Of a stretch of 64,000 nucleotides of DNA, positions 23,609 to 34,399 are shown piece after piece. The stretch's first letter is position 1. Each line of letters opens with the position of its first letter. The notes beneath the pieces are model-generated. The model did not search any database, was not told the DNA's origin, and worked only from the letters and a program-made list of their open reading frames with translations. The position numbers and the translations under genes are program-made. The stretch spans positions 2,170,001-2,234,000 of the forward strand of contig PZJY01000003.1 in the NCBI GenBank assembly GCA_031472005.1, given 5' to 3'. The stretch comes from Tetracladium setigerum. Its lineage: Eukaryota; Ascomycota; Leotiomycetes; Helotiales.

Positions 23609-24158
23609 TTTGGTCACTTTGTATAATAGGGGATTTGGGGAAGACGGAGTTGGGAAGACGGACGAATAATGCGGTACCAACCACCATTCGAGTGGAAAAA
23701 CTGTCAGATTCAGTGTGCTCACAAAGGTGGATTGAATCTATACGCTTGTACAAATGCTTAGAACCTCTTACTCTCTCTTTCATTGGCACTTTGCGTGTGT
23801 GACATGCACATTTCTGAAATCTGATACCAAGATGAGCCTCGCCGCTAAAATTTATAACCCCTGCATTCCAACTTCACCGCGACCTTACTTCTTACTACCA
23901 AACCTCTAACCCCCACATAAAGAGACTGTCAAGCAACAAAAAAAAGAGCGGTTCTAAGCTGTGCATTGATATTTAGGCTATCATTTTAGGCTTCTAACGG
24001 CGAATTCACCTTTGGTTTGCGCTTCACCACCCTCCGATAACTTGTCAGATTGCGTACGACGCCCGTATCAAACTCGCATGCCCTCCTAGTCGAATTTCCC
24101 TTTCCCCCCAACCCAACCTGCCACAACATCGCAACCAACACAAAAAACCACACAAAAC
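23609..24158. promoter_or_regulatory. VPS74 upstream region
   Basis: 550 bp between the ACP stop and the VPS74 start, both on the plus strand. It includes the ACP 3' UTR and a CA-rich leader just before ATG 24159. No gene seen. Confidence 0.5.
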
Positions 24159-25414
24159 ATGTCTTCAGGACTCACCCGCAGAAGAGGCGCTGGTGGTGGA
24201 GGAGCTGGAGGAGACAATGAAGACGGAGACGAAAGTCGCGTGGCCTCTCCAGCGCCCAAGGCTGGCGGTCCCTCTCGAGACAACGGTGCCCCAGAGACAT
24301 CCTACGAAGCTGGTGAGAACGGACACAAGATTGCTTTCGACCCGCGCGATATCAGTGAGAGTGCAGAGCGGAGTAAGCAGCCCAAGTTGACGCTTATGGA
24401 GGAGGTGTTGCTGCTTGGGTTGAAAGATAAGCAGGTGAGTTAATTGTTGGGTCTATTGAACTTCACAATTGGATTGCAGACTAATACTCAATACCCAGGG
24501 CTACCTTTCGTTCTGGAATGATAATATCTCTTATGCCCTGCGAGGATGTATCGTCATCGAGCTTGCGTTCCGAGGCCGTGTGAGCATGCAGAAGGATTCA
24601 TCTAGGCGGCGATTCCCCTGGCAGATCGAGTAATCGAAGTTATCGACGATACCCTGACTGGCGAAGTTCTGCTAGACGAAGCACTGAAGATGATGAAAGC
24701 AAGCGAAAAGATGAGTGTCAGCTCATGGATTGACTTGATGAGTGGTAGGCCCCCAAAACCAAATATCTTCCTCTACCCACCCAAAACCAACTAACACTAC
24801 CCAAAAAGGCGAAACATGGAACCTTATGAAAATTGGCTACCAGTTAAAACAAGTTCGCGAACGTCTTGCCAAAGGTCTCGTAGACAAAGGTATCCTCCGC
24901 ACCGAAAAGCGCAACTTCCTCCTCTTCGACATGGCCACGCACCCCGTCGCCGATGGCGGCGCAAAAGAAGAAATCCGCCGCCGCGTGCGCAACGTCCTCA
25001 CACAACGCACTGTCGTGCTCCCTGGAAACCAATTTCTGCCTGAGAACCTGGAATTCAGATACGTGCGTACAATAGCGATGGTGTGTGCGGCGTATGCGGC
25101 GAATGTGCTTGAGAATGCCTTGGCGAGTTTGGGACATGAGAGTCGCGAGAGGGCATTTGCGCAGGTGGATGAGCTGTTGGCTGAGTATAGTCAGTGGCCG
25201 TTTGGAAAGAGGAGTGGTGGTGCGAATGGTATTGGGGCGAATTTGGGACAGGTTATTGGAGAGGAGGTTGAGAAGGGGAAGGATAAGGAGTTGCAGCTCG
25301 AGGTACACTCTTTTCCGTTTTACATCACAATAGTACCAAAAACAATTACTAACAGATTCACAGGTGGTAGCAGCATGTCTCAGCGTCTTCACCCGTCTCG
25401 ACTCCTTGCTATAA
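24159..25414 (+). CDS. VPS74: VPS74/GOLPH3 Golgi PI4P-binding protein, one frame break
   Basis: Peripheral Golgi protein that binds PI4P and retains glycosyltransferases by binding their cytosolic tails. Exons: 24159-24434, 24499-24744, 24809-25302 and 25364-25414. The N-terminus is Gly/Ser-rich. The GPP34 domain follows: LTLMEEVLLLGLKDKQGYLSFWND, RGCIVIELAFRGRVSMQKDS, the conserved SGETWNLMKIGYQLKQVRERLAKGL, then NFLLFDMATHPVAD. Exon 2 as written stops (TAA 24631) after a CCCC run at 24615-24618. One more C gives RRRFPLADRVIEVIDDTLTGEVLLDEALKMMK and makes the exon 2/3 phase fit; the unaltered exon is 246 nt whereas phase 1 is required. The C-terminus reads VAACLSVFTRLDSLL. A sequencing error is far likelier than a dead gene, as all flanking sequence is conserved. 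Confidence 0.93.
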
Positions 25415-25938
25415 AGGAAGCGAGCGTGTAGCCTTGCCAACCCACCCTCGTTAGATCAACACCCATCCTCTCTTTTATAACCACAAAGCCTCCTCACTTC
25501 CACCCCACATCCTCCTTATTTTCGCTAATTAGATACACGACGGGCTCCCCTACTGAAGGAGGACAAGAAAAAGGACCCCCAAAAACGGAAACGAGCAAAT
25601 GAAATTAGTCCAAGGAACCACTACGGTCTGGTAATAAATGAGGGAGAGCAAATGCCAAAGAATTTCAAATATCCAAAAAGTTGTTTCTACCCACTTAAAC
25701 CCAAATTACTGCTTATTGCTCAATACTTCCATGGAGGTTATTATTCAGGCCATTTGATTTCTCTTTTCATTCTCTTGTTCTCTTTTTTTCTTGGCTTCAC
25801 TACTTGAGGGGTGGAAATGAGAGGGGCAAAATATGGTCACTTTTTTTACTTTCGTTGAGTCGATTTGGGGGCTTATGGATATGGCAAATGGCAAGCGGGA
25901 AAGTATGATTTTTATCTTTAGGGAAGCAGCAGGGGAAA

Positions 25939-25975
<37 letters not shown>

Positions 25976-26528
25976 AAAGAGGAATGAAGAATGAACAAGG
26001 AAGTGAAGTGGAGTTGTTTTCTACATCTATATGAATTATAATGCAATGGATTGAACTTGATACCGTCTTCCCTCTTTTGTGGAATAAATAAGACCTTGGC
26101 ACCCTGCGATTGTATTGTGTAGTATTGGATTAATCTGGTGTTGACGGAACTGGAATCAAAAGTCATAGATTTTCACGAGTATTGCAGTAAGTAATACAGC
26201 TTGAAGAAAGGTAGGTTGAATGAACGATGTCTTTTCTTTTTGCTCTATATACACGCCAGACAGACCAGACACGCCATGCTATGCTATTTTATGCTATGGA
26301 ATGAATACTTTAAGTAGTAGTAGTACTAGTGGCCTTGCCGCTCTCCCTAATCTTTTAGAGGCAGATGCCAAAATTGGATGATGTATCAATCAAACTTTCG
26401 CCCATTCCAATCACACCGATACAAAGCCCTTTTTTTCCTTTATAAACGCCTTTCCACAAGAATTCAGATCACATCCTCCCCGTTCACCCATCCAGCAATC
26501 AATTCATCAACTTCCTTGATCAACTAAC
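25415..26528. other. Convergent 3' gap, VPS74 and SURF6
   Basis: 1.1 kb between facing stops, A+T-rich. It contains a GAAA microsatellite (annotated separately) and a short GCTAT-type repeat near 26,276-26,300. No gene seen. Confidence 0.55.
25940..25980. repeat. (GAAA)n microsatellite
   Basis: About ten tandem copies of a GAAA tetranucleotide in the intergenic region between the VPS74 and SURF6 3' ends. Confidence 0.9.
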
Positions 26529-28235
26529 TCACTTCCTCTTCCCTCCAAAACTGCCCTCAAACCCAGGTCTACTCTTAGGCTTCGTCTTCTTCCCTGAATT
26601 CGCCTTCTTTCCGCCCTTCGTGCCCTTGCCGTCCTTGCGTTTCTGCAGGTTGGCTTCTCGCTTCTTCTGCTTCATCGCCTGACTCTTTTGCATACCCTCT
26701 TTCCTCTCGTTCCATTCTTTCGCGCTCTTGAGCTTCGTCTGCTCCTTCCGCTTCAATGTCTTCTTAAGCAGATTTGTATCATCCCTGACTTTCTCACCGT
26801 GGGCCTTCTTCTTTGCATTCAGCCATAAATCTTTCTCCTCTATATCAGCGCGCTTCTCGTCATCTAGACCGGCAATGCGAAGACGCTTCTTCTCACTAGC
26901 CGCGAGAGCTCCAGCTGCATCTTGTGGACCGCGTTTTTTAGGCGCAGCTTGCAATCTCGATAAGTCGGATGCCATCGTCTGTCCATCTGCAAAACTCACT
27001 CGTCCAAATGAGAAATTATGTTCGGGTGAATGAATCATGGGCGACATCAGACTTGAAGCAGGTGAGTCGCGTGCAGAAGCTAGAGCAGCTTCTCGGCGTT
27101 CGTCTTCTTCTTCTCTAGCCTTTTGACGAAGTTCTTTCTTGTGAGCGCGACGTTGCTCTTCCTTCTTACGGCGGGACTCCATAAGTTCAGCGCGATTGCG
27201 AGCGGGAGCTCCATCTGGACCGTCGGCTTTGCGGGCGGCGCGGAGGGCTTCAATTCGGGCGGCGAGGCGGGAGCGGAGGAGTTCAGGGTCGGTGGGAGGG
27301 TGATGTGTTTAGGTTTTTTGGCGGGGCGACGGATGATGATGTGGATGTATTTGCGGATGGTTCGGTGGGTTCGGCGGGGCTGGTTTGGTCGAATGTTGGA
27401 GATGGAGGTGTGGAGGTTTGGGATGTGATTTCTTCTTCGGGCTTTTCCTCTTCAAGACCTTCTGCTTCGAAAGTGTCCATTTCTCCTTCATTAGGTGAGT
27501 CCTCCTCGGCAGCTTCCACTGTCTCTACTTCTTGGGTCTCAACAGGCTCGTCTGAGGCGTCCTCGGCTGGTAGTGTGACTTTGCGCTCCTCATTCTTCTG
27601 CTTTTTCTCTGCTTGCTTCTTCAATTTCTTCTCCTTTTTCTCCTTCTTTCGCTCCAGCTTGAGTTTCCGCTCCTCACTGATAGCTTCAGCTGGTTCGGCA
27701 TCTGGTGTTTCGGTCGAAGAATTTGCGGGTGCGCCCTCGGTGGTGGGTGTGGCGGGGGTCGGGACTGTCTTCTGTTTCTTGACCTTCTTTTCCTGTGCAA
27801 GCTTCAGACCCTGTTGTGGCTTTTCCTTCTCGATACCCTCCACATCTGAACCAAATTCCTCGACCTCTTCTGCCTTCCTCTTGCGAGCCCGCTCGTCCAT
27901 AACATCCTTTGCACTCTTTGCAGCCTCGGAATCAGGATTGAGCTTCGCGCGGCGGGCGGTGGCAGCCTGTTCCTTCGTTTGCTTTCGTTTCTTCCATTGG
28001 TCCTGCAAGAACGGGATCATCAGTTGGGGCCTGGAGACAAGAGGAGAAAAGCAAGGTAGTGGCGCATACAGTTGTGTCTTGCCCGTAGTAATGTTTGGCT
28101 GGTATTAAGGAAAGTAAACCATCAAAGGCGGTAGAGTGCTCTAGCAATCGATCCTAATGTTGTTGACAATTAGCAAGCTAGAAAAGTGAAAAGGCGGGGA
28201 AGAAAAGATCAAACCTTCAGCGAGCTTTCAGCCAT
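26529..28235 (-). CDS. SURF6/RRP14 nucleolar ribosome-biogenesis protein, frame break in the middle
   Basis: SURF6-family proteins (yeast Rrp14) act in the nucleolus in ribosomal subunit assembly. Exons: 28215-28235, 28070-28153 and 26529-28002. The N-terminal motif is assembled over introns 1 and 2: MAESSLKDRLLEHSTAFDGLLSLIPAKHYY then DQWKKRKQTKEQ, typical of the family N-terminal domain. A long acidic/Lys-rich, Ser/Thr/Pro-rich linker follows. The C-terminal SURF6 domain includes LLRSRLAARIEALRAARKADG, ARNRAELMESRRKKEEQRRAHKKELRQ and a basic tail. The two large open segments (to 27283 and from 27182) are in different frames. The change occurs around 27,285-27,330 near short C/G runs and needs either one base fewer or two more. 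Divergent from the next gene. Confidence 0.85.
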
Positions 28236-29028
28236 TGTGGGCGAGATTGTGTGCAACTTCGGGTTTGTAAAATGCCAAATAGTCTGCTGCTACACTACGA
28301 CCGTGGAACTGGGCAAAGGAGAGGCAGAAGCAGTTGAAGCTTCGAATGTTTGTTGTGGTCGTGAAAAAAGATGCTGATCAGCGTATAAAATGGAAGTGGC
28401 TCTCTCTCTCTCTCTCTCGTCAAAAAAAGTTCTTAGTGCGGGTTGGTTGGTCTGTCGGTTGTCGCTTGCTTACTCCATCCATACCAAAGAGTGTGCCTAA
28501 CAATGCCAAGCCGATTACTATTGTGGCTCCTCAGCCTTCTTCCCTCCCCCAATATCCTCCATGCTCCATGCTCCTCTCAGCTTTCGGTGTCTCAACTTCG
28601 CCTCAATATCTGACGAAGCCTGCAAGCTGCAGAGAGAGAGATGGGAAATCCTGGTAGTGGAATGACTACTGGTACCATTCAAAAGGAAATATAATCCCGG
28701 CAGCAGGGAGCATGTCATGTCCAGCATCCCGTCCGTCTCATATCTTTCTGTGAATTTATGCCACGACATCCACCTGAGCCCCCGCTATTTTGGGTTCTTC
28801 GCCTGCCTGTACAACAACAACAACATCATCTCATTCACATTCCTTCCTTCTGAATAATAATCATAAACCTTCTCCTTCTCCTTCTCCTTCTTCTTCTTCG
28901 CCCCTTCGAATCCCTCAAATCACAAACATAACCCACTTCCTAGAAATCTCTGATACCTAACTTTACCTATCCAACGATTTCGCGATTCAACGAAGCTAAA
29001 TCGCAGCTTGGCACTCGAGATATCTGAC
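28236..29028. promoter_or_regulatory. Divergent promoter, SURF6 and the 29.0-kb gene
   Basis: 793 bp between two divergent starts. It has a CT dinucleotide repeat (28400-28418), a CTTCTC-type pyrimidine tract near 28,870-28,900 and no supportable open frame. Confidence 0.5.
28400..28418. repeat. (CT)n dinucleotide repeat
   Basis: Nine CT units in the divergent promoter between SURF6 and the gene at 29.0 kb. Confidence 0.85.
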
Positions 29029-30850
29029 ATGGCGACGCATGTGGAGGCAAACTCCCTCTCTGATATCACCCACCTGGCCGCGAACCCTCCCAAGTATCCT
29101 CGGAATCCAACTGAGACGAAGAGGTCGCCCTTGACCCTCTACATTGCAAGAGTTCCTGGGACTCGAGGTTTGCTCTCCCCTGTGCCATGTTTTGCTTGCT
29201 TCACCGCTGAGATTTCTTCTCAGATATTATCCTCACAACTTTAAAACCTCAGCTCAAGAATGTCACGGCTTCGGATGTAGCAAATTCATTGTACTATCTC
29301 CATCTCAACACCGAGGAAGACGCCAGACTTATTGAGGAGGAACAGCCTCTCAAATCTGATACAGAGTCCATCTCTTCAACCCAGAAGCCTCTCCCTCGGA
29401 AACCGCTACCAGATAGTGCGCGATCGTCCCTTGATATCAATCGACAGTCTGCTCCTCTCCTGGCGAAATTAGACTCAAATTTAAATTTGCCTGTCAGAAG
29501 GAAACCTATAACACCCACCGACACAGCCACGAGAAACCTCGAGCCCCACAATCGAAGCCGCCACTCTCAAGACGGCCTCTGGGTCCTAGACCTCTATCAA
29601 ATGAAGCATCAATTAATAGAAAACTTGTTCCTGGTAATGAAAGTCAACGTGATGATGGCCACTCCCTGGCATCTCGTGACCCATCGCCGTACCGGCCCAG
29701 TGTCGATTCTGAAAGAGGTCCTTTCGTGAGGTCTTCCCAATATGGCGAAAGCGAACAACCCAAAAAGGTTCCTGCCTTTACTATAACCATCATCCGACGA
29801 GATCCCTCCTCTGATTCCCAGTGGAATGTTGGTACCATATCCGGCAGTCCAGCCACAGAAGGGACGGAGAGGCCAACAATGGCCACCCAGCAATCCAAAC
29901 GACCTTACTTCAACATGTCGGTACATCTTACCACCCCGGGATACGGTCCGTTCCGCCATTCTTACATGACCAGTCAGATGGAAAGCAGGAACAAACCTTC
30001 GGGACCTTCACAAAGCTCTATGACTCCCGAATCCGGTCCCGGAAAACAATCTCAACCGCAAAATTATGGCTTTGATCGAGAAATACGAATGGAAGGATCG
30101 GATTTCTGGGCGCGAACTTCATTTCAGCATAAAAGGACAAAGTCTGACATGGCACCTCAACAAGGTATTACTCGTGGGAGAAGCTTCAGTGGCAGCGAAG
30201 GTATCGGTTCCGCACAGCCCAGCCCTGCTGCACACGAATCTCATTCCTCTTCAAAGGGGTACATGTTTATCAGTCCGTGGGGCGGTCGGTGCAAATTCTC
30301 AACTAGCAGCAGCGGACGGTCTTTACGATGCAGCCACACTCTGCCAGAACCAGTGTCCGCGAACGATGCCATGGAGTCTTATCCTCCTGCCCAAGCCTCT
30401 GTCGCTGTAAGCGAAATTCGATTCAATTTACCATCCGCCGCAATATTCAATTCTGTTGCCGAGACGCTCACTAAGCTGGAAAAAGACCATCCCCGTCTGT
30501 CAATCATTAGAAGCAAGCTCATCTCGCACAAGTCCACTCCGTCTTCACCTTCGTCGCGACGTCACGATGATGAGGGGCCACCACTTCCCCCTCGTCCTCA
30601 CAGGACTTCATTTCAGACTTCTAGTGACGATGAGACAGGTCGTCATCCAAGAGGATCGCAACCGGGGATGGAGGAAGATGATCATCATTTTGATCTATCC
30701 CTTGGCCAGGAGAAAGCTGGTGGAGGAAATCGTGGAAAACGAGCAAAGTTGGGAAAACTTATCATTCATGATGAAGGGTTCAAGTTCCTCGACTTACTGG
30801 TCTCGTCAAACATGGCAGTTTGGTGGAGTGTTTGGGAGCCTGACTTCTAA
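29029..30850 (+). CDS. Unrecognised Ser/Pro-rich protein, one frame break and possible premature stop
   Basis: Function unknown. Exon 1 29029-29167 (MATHVEANSLSDITHLAANP .. LTLYIARVPGTR) joins exon 2 at 29224 with matched phase, reading DIILTTLKPQLKNVTASDVANSLYYLHLNTEED. That N-terminal ~85-residue part looks like a small ordered domain; most of the rest is low-complexity Ser/Pro/Arg-rich. The frame changes at a CCCC run (29544-29547). One extra C yields EPPQSKPPLSRRPLGPRPLS and continues to the stop at 30850. Near the C-terminus, a hydrophobic stretch (FKFLDLLVSSNMAVWWSVWE) is followed by TAA, after which the same frame stays open for 31 further codons (FERRKTDERHGTYWYHMHGG..) to TAA 30944-30946. 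Probably cytosolic or nuclear; no signal peptide. Confidence 0.7.
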
Positions 30851-31433
30851 TTCGAGCGTCGGAAAACAGACGAGCGACATGGGACATACTGGTACCACAT
30901 GCATGGAGGAAGGATATTCGAGGGAAATTTGAATTTAGATCCTTAAAACCCGAAACTTAGTCTAAGTGCGGTGCAAGAGCTTTTCACCTAATTATCTAGT
31001 AGCACAGATCATTTTCTGCAATTTCCCAATCTTGCTATCTCTTGATTTTATTCTTTGCCATTTAGAAGCGTGGAGCTTTACATATCTTGGCATCAAATTC
31101 TCTACTGACATTATTGATTGTCATGGCAATATATATATATCCACTTCGCGAATTAACTAGTGCGGACGCTCTTATTGCGCTAGCGACTGTACGTCATACT
31201 TGGAGTAGAGACAATAAACGACTAACCTGAAGTGGTCTCCGCGTCGGCTCGTCTGCTTTCCTCCGCAAATTCTTCTCGCCCTCGCTTTCTCTCTCTCCTA
31301 CTCCGACAAGACTTCAACCCAACGACAAACGATAGACCATTGTCTCGCACCCCGAGATAGGTCAAAGGTTTGTGATCTTTCCTCAACAAGAAGCCCATTG
31401 AACTGATCGTTTCCAGAACCTTCCGACGTCAAG
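30851..31433. other. Gap before the BTB gene
   Basis: 583 bp downstream of the 29.0-kb gene and upstream of the BTB gene. The first ~96 bp may belong to the upstream gene's reading frame (see findings). The rest holds an AT-rich 3' UTR, a TA repeat near 31,130 and the BTB promoter. Confidence 0.45.
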
Positions 31434-32301
31434 ATGACCTCAGCTAGCGGGACGGTGCAATCGGTCGATACATCGCGGAATGAAGATAAAGCCCCCACCC
31501 TCTCTATTATCTATCCAGATGAATTCCGCATGTAAGTCATTACAGTTGCACAAATTAACGGGTAATACTAATAGAAATAACAGGAAATTTGGATCCGAAA
31601 TGGTCGAATTGTTCGTGGGGCCGCAGCGACAACTGTACAGACTTTATAAAGAACGTTTGTGCTCGGTCCCGTATTTCAAAAAGATGTTTAAGGGGCAATT
31701 TAGAGAGGCCACAGAAAATATGGCTACATTTCCGGAAGCTGTCCGGATGCTTTTAACCTGTTGATCGACTGGTTATACACTGGAGTTTATTATCCCATGA
31801 TCTCCCTGGGTCATGACATCTCGGATGCCGCTCGTGAGGCAACGTTTCTTGCTCGCATTCAACTATATCGTCTTGCTGAGAAGATCTGTCTTCCAGAACT
31901 CGCAGACTACACGATGACTAAGCTGATTTTTGAATACGCCATATACTACACCTACTTCAGAGATAGTATGAGTTGCGTACGACATCACAGCACAGACATC
32001 TCCACTTCGCAAACTCATAAGCTCGTGGTTGTACATCTTTGTGACCTCCAGAAATGGAGAGGAGTCGTCAAGCCCTGATATCCTAAGCAGTGCCTTGGTT
32101 GATTGTGGTGCGGAAGTGAGTGAGGAAGTGATTAAGGATGTGATTGGCCATATGAGAAATCGAGATCATGGTCTCTTCGTCGAAGCTCTTGAGCCTAGAG
32201 GTTTATTTGACGATTTTTATCCCATAACAGAAGCTTTCATCTGTGAATTTCACAAGCATGCGGAAGGCGAGGAATGCAATAACAAGAAATATGATGATTG
32301 A
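31434..32301 (+). pseudogene. BTB/POZ domain protein gene, frame disrupted twice
   Basis: BTB proteins are protein-interaction adaptors, often for Cul3 ligases. Exon 1 31434-31529 and exon 2 from 31584 join in phase (FRM-KFGSEMVELFVGP). The domain reads LYRLYKERLCSVPYFKKMFKGQFREA, then should read CPDAFNLLIDWLYTGVYY, but that part is offset by one base from the preceding frame (break near 31,730-31,745). A second offset occurs near 31,970-31,995, after which TSPLRKLISSWLYIFVTSRNGEE continues to the stop at 32301. Neither break lies at a C/G run of four, so decay is more plausible here than in the other broken genes, but sequence error is not excluded. Splice sites are intact. Confidence 0.6.
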
Positions 32302-33428
32302 TGAATAGATGAAAAAATCACTCTTACATTATCCTTCATTGACACAAGAAGCACCTAGCTAGCGGATGTACATAAATGCAAACAATCATTGTTTTTCCAA
32401 ACACCTCTTGAAAGTAAAAGAAAACGTGAAACACCACTCCACACGTCCACCATAAATCAATCTCAATCAACCAAGGCAGAGAGACGAATAGAGCCTTCCC
32501 AATTAAAGCTGCTAACATAAAGAAAACTTTATCCTTCGCTCACTTCTCCAAGTCAGTAGTACACTTTTCAGCTCATCGTCAAAGTTATCAATGAAATCTC
32601 GTATAGATTAATTTTCTGCCTCTCGGGTCCAAGGCTCAGTCAGTACTCCGTCCATTCCTTAATGCAATCTTACTTCCCGATGTTCATTTAAATTTCCTCC
32701 ACGGACGTTGAGTTCTGACTGGAACAGCAGAGAATTAAGCGAATTGAAAGCTGCCACTTCTGAATTCACTTCTTTCCAGCTTTGTATAATACAGTAGGAT
32801 GTACTTCGATGTAGAAGATGCCCAAATTCCTTTCGGATATTTTTACGGCATGGCAGATGAGGAATAGCAAAAGTATGTTTCGTATTTCTGGGACTTTTGT
32901 CCCTAAGTCGAATTTAATTTGTTGCATTCATTTGCCCAATGATGCAAATTGATCAATCTGCACTTGATTGAGAAAATATTGAATATTTGTTAGATTGCAC
33001 TGCAAATTGATCAATTTGCATTATTGGCCAATTGACTGCAACAAATCAACACTTCACAGTTGGTCGTAAGAAGAAAAAGAATTACAACAGGAGTGAGTCG
33101 CCACGAAATATCAGGTGTGCTAAGAACGAATATCAACTAATGAATGAGAACGTGACAAGGATGTCTGTTTAGAATGCGAATAACAAAGGTAATGAAAGAT
33201 GATTGAGATTGGGCCGATTGAGATTCACGCAAAAGAAAAAGTCTTTCTTGCCTCGCCTGGCCTTCTCCGGTCCAAACTGCGCAACTTTGCAAAAATCAAC
33301 AACCATCCCAAACATCATTATAGTTCTCACAAAGCATATATACGGACCGTACATTCAGCATCCGGGTATCAATCAATCAATCAATCAAATCGCACCAACT
33401 AAAACCCCTCCGTCCCCCTTCCAACCCG
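32302..33428. other. Convergent gap with a long imperfect inverted repeat
   Basis: 1.1 kb between facing stops, A+T-rich. The only structure is the palindromic element at 32916-33047, listed separately. No gene seen. Confidence 0.55.
32916..33047. repeat. 132-bp imperfect inverted repeat (47-bp arms)
   Basis: The left arm 32916-32962 and the reverse complement of the right arm 33001-33047 match at 41 of 47 positions, with a 38-nt centre containing another palindrome (AAATATTGAATATTT). The right arm begins with a perfect 20-bp palindrome (33001-33020), of which the left arm holds a copy with one change (32943-32962). It may be a small palindromic transposon remnant or a cruciform-forming element. 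No obvious target-site duplication was identified. Confidence 0.8.
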
Positions 33429-34399
33429 CTACCTCCTTCCCTCCACCCCCAACTCAAATGGCACCTGCCTCCCCCTCAACTCATGCGGTCTCTCCTCCAT
33501 CAAAGTCGGCGCATAATACTCCCCACTCATATCAACATGCATTTTCCCCTCCTCATATGGCGCCTGCCCATACGGCCTATAATCCCCCATCATCCCCCAA
33601 TTCCAGCAGTCCAACGGTTCCTACAGTGCCATCATTCTCCACTAAAGCCGTATGTGTCCTCCTTCCTCTCTTCTGACCGAGCCAGAAACTGAGGATACTA
33701 CCTATTACTGCTAGGACTGCGAGGGGAACGCCTACGCTGACGCCGATTGTGGTTGGGCTTGGGCTTGGACTGGATGGTTCGGGATACAGGCTGTTGATGG
33801 GGATGGGGATGGGGTTGTTGAAGCAGTTTCTGTGGTGGAGGAGGAGGAAGAAGAGGATGATGGGCTGGTGGCGGTTTTAATGGAAATGAGTGTTGGATTC
33901 AGCGTGAAGCCGAAGCCTTGAGAACAACATGCTGTATTTCCTCCATTGCAACAGTATGTTCCATCTTCGCATTTGGTGAGTTGATTACTATTACTTGACG
34001 TTCCTCCATTCTAATCATCCAGCATGTCAACAACCATTAATATAGTGCTACCTCTACTTTCTAAAACCACAACCACAACGGACAACATAATTAAAAACTT
34101 ACAGAATCAACACAAACATTATCCGACAAACATCCAGGACTATCCCAATTTTTGTCCGTACAGAAACCCCTCCAGCTTGTCCCGTCGGCAGCGATACAAA
34201 GACCGTTTTGCGCGCATTTATCGGCCGTGCCGCCGACCAAGGTGCGATTGAGTGCGCAGCACATACTGTTTATTCCTTCGACTGAGATGCATGGTTGGTA
34301 GGCGGTGTTGGGTTCGGCGATGCCATTTGGCGCGTAGCAAGCTGCGTTGACGAGGGGCAGAATGAGAAATGGTAGGCTGAGAGGAAGGAATGTATACAT
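33429..34399 (-). CDS. Secreted/surface Cys-rich single-pass membrane protein, frame broken
   Basis: Function unknown; a type of fungal surface protein with a signal peptide, a Cys-rich outer domain, a Ser/Thr/Pro stalk, one membrane helix and a cytosolic tail. Exon 1 34103-34399 encodes the signal peptide (MYTFLPLSLPFLILPLVNAA) and a Cys-rich domain (SMCCALN, DKCAQNGLC, RGFCTDKNW, PGCLSDNVC). After a 92-nt intron, exon 2 starts at 34010 and adds KCEDGTYCCNGGNTACCSQGFGF and the stalk. The membrane segment (TIGVSVGVPLAVLAVIGSIL) is in another frame, reached by adding one C/G at one of three GGGG runs (33799-33814). The tail (DYRPYGQAPYEEGKMHVDMS..) is in a third frame, with the change near two CCCCC runs (33584-33598). 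The end at 33429 therefore depends on two corrections. Confidence 0.75.

Noticed and set aside
25940..25980. GAAA repeats considered as a CRISPR or telomere-like array
   Set aside because: Simple tetranucleotide microsatellite without spacers.
27305..28108. 267-codon plus-strand open frame
   Set aside because: It is the antisense shadow of the SURF6 linker, whose Lys/Glu/Ser codons leave the opposite strand open. Low-complexity Ser/Phe content and no domain.
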